Shown here: piece by piece, positions 6,829 through 13,086 of the stretch
How the letters are laid out: each line of letters opens with the position of its first letter
Position numbering within the stretch: position 1 is the stretch's first letter
Assembly (NCBI GenBank): GCA_029934815.1
Contig: JAOZLM010000017.1
Location: forward strand, 1 to 16,652
Direction of reading: 5' to 3'
DNA from: Desulfocapsa sp.
Lineage (GTDB): Bacteria; Desulfobacterota; Desulfobulbia; Desulfobulbales; Desulfocapsaceae
DNA: 16,652 bases
Position numbers and translations under genes: made by a program
Notes under the pieces: model-generated
What the model saw: only the letters and a program-made list of their open reading frames with translations
What the model was told of the DNA's origin: nothing
The model's database searches: none

Positions 6829-7696
6829 ATCAGAAGATAATAAACCGGAAGCACAAACCAACACCGGTGCATTTGCAAGCTTTAAGGTGATTCGCTGGGG
6901 GGAATATTCTCTTCTTGCTCTCTATATTTCCGTATTGTCCGGGGTGATAGTTGCTTTACAGTATGATCCTTCCACACCATTCTATTCCGTATCAACCATG
7001 GATCTTCTGGTACCCTTTGGAGCGTATTTCAGGTCCCTTCACTTTTACTCAAGCCAGTTTTTCTTTCTCTTCTCAATATGCCATCTTATTGGGATTTTTG
7101 AAGAGACAGAGAATTTTTCACGTAAACAGTGGGCACTATTGTCTTTAAGTATCCCGGTTGCACTCCTCGTTTTATTCACAGGATACGTATTAAGAGCTGA
7201 TTCTACAGGGTTTTCGGCCGGTATGATCGCAGAAGCTATTATTCTTGATATTCCATGGATCGGACAAAATCTAAACGATATACTTTTCTCCATATCAGAC
7301 AATGGAATGAAGCGGATCTATGTAAATCACATTATTGCATTTGGCCTGTTATGGGGATGGATGGTTTGGGGACATGTCAAAAAATACAGGATCTCTTTTG
7401 AGCGAAATGTTTTAATTACTATCAGTATACTGCTCTTTTCAGTCTTTATTATGGCACCCTTTGAACCAGACCACCTTGGTGTCACTCACATTGCAGGCCC
7501 CTGGTTTTTCCTCGGCCTGCAGGAACTGCTTCGGTATATGCCTCCCCTGCTTGCCGGCATAATCTTTCCGCTTATTCTTCTAATAGCCCTTTTCTTCCTG
7601 CAAAAGAAAAATGATTCGTATCGCTTATGTTTGTTCGTAATTGCAGTCTGGCTACTTTGCTATACCGTACTAACGGTTATAGCATTAAATAGGTAG
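6800..7696 (+). CDS. Cytochrome b / b6-type membrane subunit
   Basis: This is the diheme membrane subunit expected to work with the Rieske protein just upstream. His81 and His95 (14 apart) in the second membrane helix and His177 and His192 (15 apart, as in b6) in the fourth are placed to bind two hemes b. About seven or eight membrane segments are visible. A C-terminal part resembling subunit IV is fused on, giving 298 residues, shorter than mitochondrial cytochrome b. Where classical proteins have PEWY, this one reads GPWF at 233-236, so the conserved glutamate is absent. The ATG at 6800 overlaps the Rieske gene, and AAGGTAG lies about ten bases upstream. No cytochrome c gene is adjacent, so the electron acceptor is unknown. 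Confidence 0.88.
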   Translation: MLVAILSRSESEDNKPEAQTNTGAFASFKVIRWGEYSLLALYISVLSGVIVALQYDPSTPFYSVSTMDLLVPFGAYFRSLHFYSSQFFFLFSICHLIGIFEETENFSRKQWALLSLSIPVALLVLFTGYVLRADSTGFSAGMIAEAIILDIPWIGQNLNDILFSISDNGMKRIYVNHIIAFGLLWGWMVWGHVKKYRISFERNVLITISILLFSVFIMAPFEPDHLGVTHIAGPWFFLGLQELLRYMPPLLAGIIFPLILLIALFFLQKKNDSYRLCLFVIAVWLLCYTVLTVIALNR

Positions 7697-7734
7697 AACC
7701 TGGCTGCGAATTCATTTTTCATAATACAATCTGA

Positions 7735-7894
7735 TTACCAATGAAGATCAGCTACCGCCTCAGTCATTCCGGACTCGGAGTCTTCGCTTACTTGATCCGG
7801 AATCTCATCAGAACTAGCTGTTTTCACAAGATTCCGGATCAGGTCCGGAATGACGGAATCGCAGAAATCTAACAAAACTGAGGTTCGATGGTAA
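7735..7894. repeat. Imperfect long palindrome (REP/MITE-like)
   Basis: This intergenic block folds on itself through nested perfect arms. TTACCA (7735-7740) pairs with TGGTAA (7889-7894), and CCTCAGT (7758-7764) with ACTGAGG (7877-7883). A 12-bp arm at 7763-7774 pairs with 7843-7854, and a 13-bp arm at 7793-7805 pairs with 7829-7841. On the left side the last two arms are separated by 18 bases; on the right by a single base. The left arm therefore carries an apparent insertion. It encodes no protein. Its sequence is unrelated to the repeat at 2593 and 14831. Confidence 0.75.
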
Positions 7895-7903
7895 TTAGGT
7901 AAA

Positions 7904-7940
7904 AAAAAAGCCTGCTAAACAATATTTAGCAGGCTTTTTT
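7904..7940. terminator. Bidirectional terminator between convergent operons
   Basis: A perfect 16-bp stem joins 7904-7919 to 7925-7940, with loop CAATA. Its core is GCCTGCTAAA/TTTAGCAGGC, flanked by A6 on one side and T6 on the other. It ends the plus-strand run that finishes with the cytochrome b gene. It also lies 77 bases past the stop of the minus-strand acidic protein gene. It can serve both directions. Confidence 0.9.
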
Positions 7941-8016
7941 AAAAGTAAGTAATATCATTCAGGATATAACACCTGGAATGCAACTTAGATTAAACTAACT
8001 ATTCTACAATATCGGT

Positions 8017-11000
8017 TTAGTTCTTATCCGCCAACTCCTTACGAAGACTACCAATCTCTTCTACGAACAGTTTTCTGATATCCGCCAACTCTTTTTGCAC
8101 AAACGATGCAAGCTGCTCATCTTCGCCCTTCAGAGTATAACTACTGGCCTCAGCGTGCTCCTCAGTCTTTTCTTCGATCTCAGCAATTTCGGCATTTTCT
8201 TCTATTATCTCTTCAGGCTCAACAGCTTGTACTGCTTCATCTTTAGCCCGAAGCAATAACGTCTGACTGGTACATGTGAACAATTTCTCATGAACCACAT
8301 CGCGAGAGACATCACTTGAATCGCTCATTTCCAATCCTGAGACAATCTCTTTCAGTAAACTAAAACTTTTAACATCGTTTCTGTTCTTATCTACAAATTG
8401 TGAAACTGTGGACAGAACCTGCAGGAATGTTTTATCAGAATAGCTGGTGTCTTTCGAGCTTCTCAGCTTATTGACTTCTGTCAACAGATCCTGAATACCA
8501 TCATCACTTACATTATCCTGAATAGCAGTAACTAAAATACCAAGAGATTCATATCTGCCTGTATCAAGCACTTCTTCAGCAGCTGTAAACTCTACTAATT
8601 CTTCTTCAGTATCTTTACTTTCAGTATCAGCATCAAACAAAACTGAATCATCAAATTCTTCACCTGGAAGCAGATCCAACTCTACAGCATCATCGACTGC
8701 TTCGAAGATTACCTCTTCGTCTTCTTTGGCTGCATTCGTTTCTGTAAAATCTTCAGGCTCTGTTTTCTGGGTTGCACTTATTGCAGCACCAGCTACAGCA
8801 GCAACAGCAGCTACAGCAGCTACAGGCGCAGCAATCTCGCCAGGAATTGCAAACTCAATCTCTTCTTCAATTTGTTCGAGTTCTACAACTTCTTCAGGAA
8901 CAGATACTGCTTCTTCACCAGGAACTGTGAATTCAATTTCATCATATTCTTCTACATCTTCCGTCTCTACTTCAAAGGCAATTTCTTCTGCATCATCAGC
9001 ATACCCTAGTGACTCATCAGCAGGTTCGTCAACATCATCAAAAAAGTCAATGACTTCTTCAACAGCTGTTTCAGCTTCATCTTCACTTTCAACAACTGGT
9101 ACTTCAGCAAAAGCTGGCTCAACTATTGGAGATTCAGCTTCATCTTCTTCAGCTTCAAATGATTCTTCAATTACTGGTACCTCAACATCTTCACTTTCTG
9201 AATCGTCAAAACTTGCGGTATCATCATCGAGAAAGGTTAAACTAGCAGCCGTTTCACTCTCATCACTATCAGTATCTTCAGTTAAAATGTCTTCTTCACT
9301 GTCAAACAAAGCAGGTGCTGGCTCATCATCGATAGAGGTAAGACTACTAGCATCCGTGTCACTCTCAGATTCTTTATCCTCTGGGAGTATTTCTTCAGCT
9401 TCATCATCTATATCATCATCAAGAAAAGACAAGCCATCTGCAACTAATGCCTCTTCATTCTCATCACTATCAGTCTCTTCAGTTAAAATGTCTTCTTCAC
9501 TGTCAAACAAGGCAGGTGCAAGATCATCATCGGGAAAGGTAAGACTAGTATCTGTCTCGCTCTCAGGTACTTTATCCTCTGGGAGTATTTCTTCAGATTT
9601 ATCATCTATATCATCATCAAGAAAAGACAAGCCATCTTCAACTAATGCCTCTTCACTCTCATCACTATCAGTATCTTCAGTTAAAATGTCTTCTTCACTG
9701 TCAAACAAAGCAGCGACAGGCTCATCATCGAAGATAATTGGATCCTCAACCGTTGTTTCATTCTCGGCTTCGTCCTCGCCTTCAATCTCTTCTGCTTTTT
9801 CAAGGGCTTGTTCGGTTACTTCTGAATCCTCTAATATTTCCTGTTCGTCAGTACCATCGTTATCGTCATCTGCCCCGGGGCCTTCTTCATCAAACTCACT
9901 AAGAGCAGCGATTATTCCATCGTTAACGTCGCTATCATTTTCACTTTCAATTTCTGTTTCTGTTTCCGTTTCCTGTTGTTCAGATATCACTCCTGCAGTT
10001 TCAGAAACCCATCCCTCAGAAGACAAAGCGACTTCATCGTCAAAGAAAGAGCCAAGTCTGTCTTCTATTGCTTCGGTGTCTGTCTGATCAAACCCTGAAG
10101 ACATGGTATCAGCGTTAAACCCACTTGCATCTGCAGCACCGGACAACGCCGGTGCAAGTTCCTCACCCTCCATGGGGAGAGATTCCTCGCCTGACTCATC
10201 ATCAGCTTCAGTCTCTACATCAACACCCTGCAATACTTCTTCAGTTTTCGGAACGTCTTCAACTGCTTCTTCACCGGTGAGATCACTTACAGGCTTCTCA
10301 GTATCTTCGAGTGTGAATTCGTCATCCTCATCGATATCATCTCCAACTATTGCCTCTACCGCTTTTGTCGGAGCAGCAACTGAGAGATCGTCAGCAATTT
10401 TTTCTACACTAAAACTGGAATCTTCATCAACATCAGTTAGAGCAGGAGCAATACCGCCATCCTCGTATGGAAGTGCATCTTCACCTGAATCATCATCAGC
10501 CTCAGTTTCTACATTAACCCCGGCTAGCGCCTCTGTTTCTTCGCTATCCTGATATGATGTACTTTCTTCCAAGTCATCCTCTCCAAAGACAGAAGAGAGA
10601 CGAGACGTGACATCAGCGGCGACAACAGAATCATCAGCTGACGCTTCAACTTCAGCCTCCGGAACAGATTCATCGGCGGATAAAGATGCTGGTGAGTCAG
10701 ATAAGGCGGCGGGAGATTCAGGAGAGCTTTCAGCAGGTACAGTTGCCGGACTTTCCTTCTCTTTAGAAATTTCTTCTTTAAAGGCTTTAAATTTAGATAC
10801 TTCTGAGAGAAGTAGCTTTTTCTCATCAGCTGCGGATAACTCATCGCCACTTATTGTCTCAAGGGATGCATAAAAAGAATGGAGAAGGGAGAAAACTCCG
10901 GAGTTGGACTGACTTCGTTTTTTATTTATATAGGAGCTAAGCGCCCCAATTCCCTGGAGTAATATGAGCTTGGCTTTACTTTGACTAAAAACAGATTCAA

Positions 11001-11646
11001 GACGTTTAACTTCACTCCCAAGTTTCCCGATTTCGCGCTCATTAATTTCCCAATCTATACCGAGAACCAGAGCTTTTAATGTTTTCAGTTCAAACACATC
11101 AGCTGGGCCCTGACTGCCCCCGGCTACCGGTGCCGCTTCTTCATTGGCAACTGTTACTGTGGCAGGTCTGGATGGCGCAGAACTCTCAGTCGGTTTTCCT
11201 ATCTGAGACTTTAATTGATCAAACTTTTTCACATCAGCAAGCAGCAGTTGTTTTATCTCATCCTCACTCATGCTGTCTGCATTGGTGACAATTTTTTCAA
11301 GGTTATGATAAAAAGTGATTAATAATTTGATGGAATTTGGATGGGCGCCTGCTTTCTCTTTGTAAATATATTTACCAATTTTACTCAAGCCCTGGACATA
11401 CACCTGCTTAATCTTATCGTTTGACCAAATTTCACCAAGGTCATGCAATTCATCATCAAGCTGCTGCAGGATATCGTCATTAATTTCCCAGTCAATAGAG
11501 AGGATAATTGTTTTTAGACGGGCAATGGGAGAATTATCATCTCCACCTAGCCCTAAAAGATCTATTGAGTCGCTAACAAAGGAGCTATCCCCATCCATCC
11601 CCATGGTCAAATCATCTTCAAATTGATTTCCGCTCTGCTGTGTCAC
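8017..11646 (-). CDS. Giant acidic repeat protein of the MglA/roadblock operon
   Basis: I do not recognise the family. The 1209 residues have no signal peptide or membrane segment, so the protein is probably cytosolic. Two related helical modules lie at about 41-149 and 186-293, sharing a 'sIDWEIN' start and 'LLL.(D/E)V.KF' end. A diverged third module may lie at 1033-1133. Between them, about 300-1030 is extremely rich in Asp, Glu and Ser, with tandem and dispersed repeats and an Ala-Val-rich patch near 930-945. The last 30 residues look like a coiled coil. The GTG start at 11646 is supported by AGGGAAG six bases upstream, which overlaps the GTPase stop codon. Sharing an operon with a roadblock protein and an MglA-type GTPase suggests an effector, scaffold or polarity hub. 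That role is inference. Confidence 0.85.
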   Translation of the reverse strand: MTQQSGNQFEDDLTMGMDGDSSFVSDSIDLLGLGGDDNSPIARLKTIILSIDWEINDDILQQLDDELHDLGEIWSNDKIKQVYVQGLSKIGKYIYKEKAGAHPNSIKLLITFYHNLEKIVTNADSMSEDEIKQLLLADVKKFDQLKSQIGKPTESSAPSRPATVTVANEEAAPVAGGSQGPADVFELKTLKALVLGIDWEINEREIGKLGSEVKRLESVFSQSKAKLILLQGIGALSSYINKKRSQSNSGVFSLLHSFYASLETISGDELSAADEKKLLLSEVSKFKAFKEEISKEKESPATVPAESSPESPAALSDSPASLSADESVPEAEVEASADDSVVAADVTSRLSSVFGEDDLEESTSYQDSEETEALAGVNVETEADDDSGEDALPYEDGGIAPALTDVDEDSSFSVEKIADDLSVAAPTKAVEAIVGDDIDEDDEFTLEDTEKPVSDLTGEEAVEDVPKTEEVLQGVDVETEADDESGEESLPMEGEELAPALSGAADASGFNADTMSSGFDQTDTEAIEDRLGSFFDDEVALSSEGWVSETAGVISEQQETETETEIESENDSDVNDGIIAALSEFDEEGPGADDDNDGTDEQEILEDSEVTEQALEKAEEIEGEDEAENETTVEDPIIFDDEPVAALFDSEEDILTEDTDSDESEEALVEDGLSFLDDDIDDKSEEILPEDKVPESETDTSLTFPDDDLAPALFDSEEDILTEETDSDENEEALVADGLSFLDDDIDDEAEEILPEDKESESDTDASSLTSIDDEPAPALFDSEEDILTEDTDSDESETAASLTFLDDDTASFDDSESEDVEVPVIEESFEAEEDEAESPIVEPAFAEVPVVESEDEAETAVEEVIDFFDDVDEPADESLGYADDAEEIAFEVETEDVEEYDEIEFTVPGEEAVSVPEEVVELEQIEEEIEFAIPGEIAAPVAAVAAVAAVAGAAISATQKTEPEDFTETNAAKEDEEVIFEAVDDAVELDLLPGEEFDDSVLFDADTESKDTEEELVEFTAAEEVLDTGRYESLGILVTAIQDNVSDDGIQDLLTEVNKLRSSKDTSYSDKTFLQVLSTVSQFVDKNRNDVKSFSLLKEIVSGLEMSDSSDVSRDVVHEKLFTCTSQTLLLRAKDEAVQAVEPEEIIEENAEIAEIEEKTEEHAEASSYTLKGEDEQLASFVQKELADIRKLFVEEIGSLRKELADKN
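8778..8832 (-). repeat. Short Ala-Val codon repeat inside the acidic protein gene
   Basis: The gene encodes a run of Ala-Ala-Val triplets here, made from a roughly 9-bp repeated unit. It is the only clearly uncharged, hydrophobic patch in the acidic region (about residues 930-945). It could be a helical interaction segment or a product of replication slippage. Confidence 0.6.
9220..9711 (-). repeat. Tandem 66/67-residue repeat in the acidic protein gene
   Basis: Two full units and one partial unit run head to tail in frame: 9514-9711 (66 codons), 9313-9513 (67 codons) and 9220-9312 (31 codons, truncated). Each begins with the peptide ALFDSEEDILTE, and the full units continue through GLSFLDDDIDD and EILPEDK. 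DNA identity is high, indicating recent duplication. Differences include Asp/Glu swaps and one codon gained or lost. Confidence 0.9.
10141..10227 (-). repeat. Dispersed 29-codon repeat, second copy
   Basis: This encodes residues 474-502, beginning GVDVETEADDESGEE and ending in LAPALS. It is related to the segment at 10435-10521, 98 codons earlier in the protein. The conserved core is V-x-V-E-T-E-A-D-D plus the terminal APAL. Confidence 0.75.
10435..10521 (-). repeat. Dispersed 29-codon repeat, first copy
   Basis: This encodes residues 376-404, beginning GVNVETEADDDSGED and ending in IAPALT. It pairs with the copy at 10141-10227. Both lie upstream of the tandem units in the protein, and both end in the A-P-A-L motif that the tandem units also contain. 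Confidence 0.75.
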
Positions 11647-11652
11647 AGTTCA

Positions 11653-11659
11653 CTTCCCT
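11653..11659 (-). promoter_or_regulatory. Ribosome binding site fixing the GTG start of the acidic protein
   Basis: On the minus strand AGGGAAG lies six bases before the GTG at 11646 and overlaps the TAG stop of the GTPase gene. This supports the GTG start and suggests translational coupling between the two genes. Confidence 0.65.
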
Positions 11660-12263
11660 AGAGTAATTTTTTCTGTATTGAGACAACCGTTGATGAAATG
11701 ATCTTTTTCAAGGTTGCAGCAACATTGTATCCTGTGATTGCACTGGCTTCAAAATCCGGAACTTGCAAACGACTATTCAGATCTTTCCGCAGTACCGATG
11801 TAGGCAGGATAGGAACACCATGATCTTTGAGATCAACTTTATTGTACTGAATCACCAGAGGCAGCTTGAAAATTGATTCTTTATAAGCCTGCAGATTTTC
11901 GTGAAGCTGGTTAAGTGATCTGATGTTTTTCTCACGTTGCTTTTCCATGGCATCTGCCACAAAAACCACCCCGTCTACACCTTTCAAAACAAGTTTCCTG
12001 GTGGCATTGTATTTAACCTGGCCCGGAACGGTATAGAGTTGGATTTTGATGTCATACCCTTTTATCTGGCCCATATCAAAAGGAAGAAAATCAAAGAAGA
12101 GTGTACGATCTCCATGGGTCTTCAGGCTGACCATTTCAGACTGAATCTGATCCCTGAATTTACGATTGACGTATTCAAGGTTAGTGGTTTTCCCACAACG
12201 TCCAGGACCATAATAAACAATTTTTACCTGGACTACTTTGTCTTTTAAGTTAATAAAACTCAA
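11658..12263 (-). CDS. mglA: MglA-like small Ras-type GTPase
   Basis: This is a bacterial small GTPase of the MglA family, which in Myxococcus and Thermus controls cell polarity and surface motility. The 201 residues closely resemble MglA throughout, starting MSFIN. The P-loop is GPGRCGKTT (19-27). Arg53 (in GDRTLFFDFLP) and Gln82 (in TVPGQ) match the catalytic Arg and Gln of MglA. Thr78 replaces the usual G3 aspartate, as is typical for MglA. NKVD (141-144) is the guanine-specificity motif. The start is TTG at 12263, six bases after GGAGGGG, and it gives the family N-terminus. The roadblock gene lies 58 bases upstream and would encode its MglB-like partner. The acidic protein gene follows after 11 bases. 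Confidence 0.92.
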   Translation of the reverse strand: MSFINLKDKVVQVKIVYYGPGRCGKTTNLEYVNRKFRDQIQSEMVSLKTHGDRTLFFDFLPFDMGQIKGYDIKIQLYTVPGQVKYNATRKLVLKGVDGVVFVADAMEKQREKNIRSLNQLHENLQAYKESIFKLPLVIQYNKVDLKDHGVPILPTSVLRKDLNSRLQVPDFEASAITGYNVAATLKKIISSTVVSIQKKLL

Positions 12264-12269
12264 TGCATT

Positions 12270-12276
12270 CCCCTCC
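12270..12276 (-). promoter_or_regulatory. Ribosome binding site fixing the TTG start of mglA
   Basis: GGAGGGG on the minus strand is a very strong Shine-Dalgarno sequence six bases before TTG. An ATG lies only one base after it, but that frame reads ATG-CAT-TGA and stops at once. The TTG is therefore the true start. The minimal reading frame overlaps it. Confidence 0.7.
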
Positions 12277-12321
12277 GGGTTATCAAATCTTGCAAAATGT
12301 TTGTGCTTTTACAAAAAATGA

Positions 12322-12726
12322 TCACCCCTGACTGGTATCCCACACGGTTTTGATCTGCTCAATGGCTTCAACAACGTTTAAACGCAGGAATCCAAGGGAG
12401 ATCTCTTTGCCAAACATGGAAATAAGCAAGAGTTCATCGTCGATTTTACTGAAATGAATATTCGAATCCTGCCCTTTATGGAAAAGCAGTGAAAATTCAG
12501 CTTCACCAACCAGTTTAGCCATGGCATCAACGGTGGCGAAGTTACCTGCAGCAAGTGCTGCAAATGAATATACGTCATATTTACTTTCACCATTGTCTTT
12601 GGCAGTAATAATATTGCCTGCCATATCAATGATAATGACGCAGTCAACGCCAAGCTTGATGAGCTTGTCTTGCAAAATCGTATCGATCTGCTCAAGTTGC
12701 TCCTGACTGACGATTCCATAATTCAT
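12322..12726 (-). CDS. Roadblock/LC7 domain protein, likely MglB-type GTPase partner
   Basis: The 134 residues form a single roadblock/LC7 domain: an N-terminal helix (7-25), then GVDCVIIIDMAGNIIT (26-41), a central helix around 52-74, and the strands FSLLFHKG and LLLISMFG. Such proteins dimerise and act on small GTPases. In Myxococcus and Thermus, MglB is the GTPase-activating partner of MglA. The adjacent MglA-like gene makes that role likely, but a bystander regulatory role is possible. The start ATG at 12726 has AGAGG at 12735-12739, eight bases upstream. It is the first gene of a three-gene minus-strand operon. No confident promoter was found in the 360-base gap upstream. Confidence 0.85.
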   Translation of the reverse strand: MNYGIVSQEQLEQIDTILQDKLIKLGVDCVIIIDMAGNIITAKDNGESKYDVYSFAALAAGNFATVDAMAKLVGEAEFSLLFHKGQDSNIHFSKIDDELLLISMFGKEISLGFLRLNVVEAIEQIKTVWDTSQG

Positions 12727-13086
12727 GCCACGTACCTCTTCCTTTATTGTGAGTTACTCACCGCAACTCTTCTTAACTGATTCCACCAGCAACAGCCTGG
12801 GAATAATAAAACCAATTTATGTCTATTTATTTTTCGTAATACAAAAGATTCATTCCATTAAAACGAATAACTACTAACAGCAAACCTTCTTTAGCTAACT
12901 ATAACAAACACTAACCGTACTATATCGTTTATCAGTATACGACAGATCAAATATGATATGAAGGTGTTTTTTTATTTTTGTTAAAAAAATCATACTGATA
13001 GTGAGAAGCTCTCTTAACCAAAAGCCTGCCCAGAGAAATATCTTACAGTATTTTAGTAACATACGCATCATATTCTAACAATACTT
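12727..13086. other. AT-rich intergenic gap with distant inverted arms
   Basis: This 360-base gap separates ade from the roadblock operon, both on the minus strand. I see no gene, tRNA or convincing intrinsic terminator. A 9-bp perfect inverted pair, TATCAGTAT (12930-12938) and ATACTGATA (12992-13000), brackets an AT-rich segment with runs of T and A (12967-12989) likely to be bent. The roadblock operon promoter should be here. TATACT on the minus strand near 12934-12939 is a possible -10, but its -35 is poor. Confidence 0.4.

Noticed and set aside
8726..10552. Long serine-rich reading frames on the plus strand
   Set aside because: They are the antisense of Glu/Asp/Ser codon repeats in the minus-strand acidic gene. 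Composition is almost only Ser, Thr and Ala, with no start signal or domain.
13000..13086. Intrinsic terminator after ade
   Set aside because: The only nearby stem, around the AGCTT at 13003-13014, is short and imperfect, and the T-run on the minus strand is too far from it.
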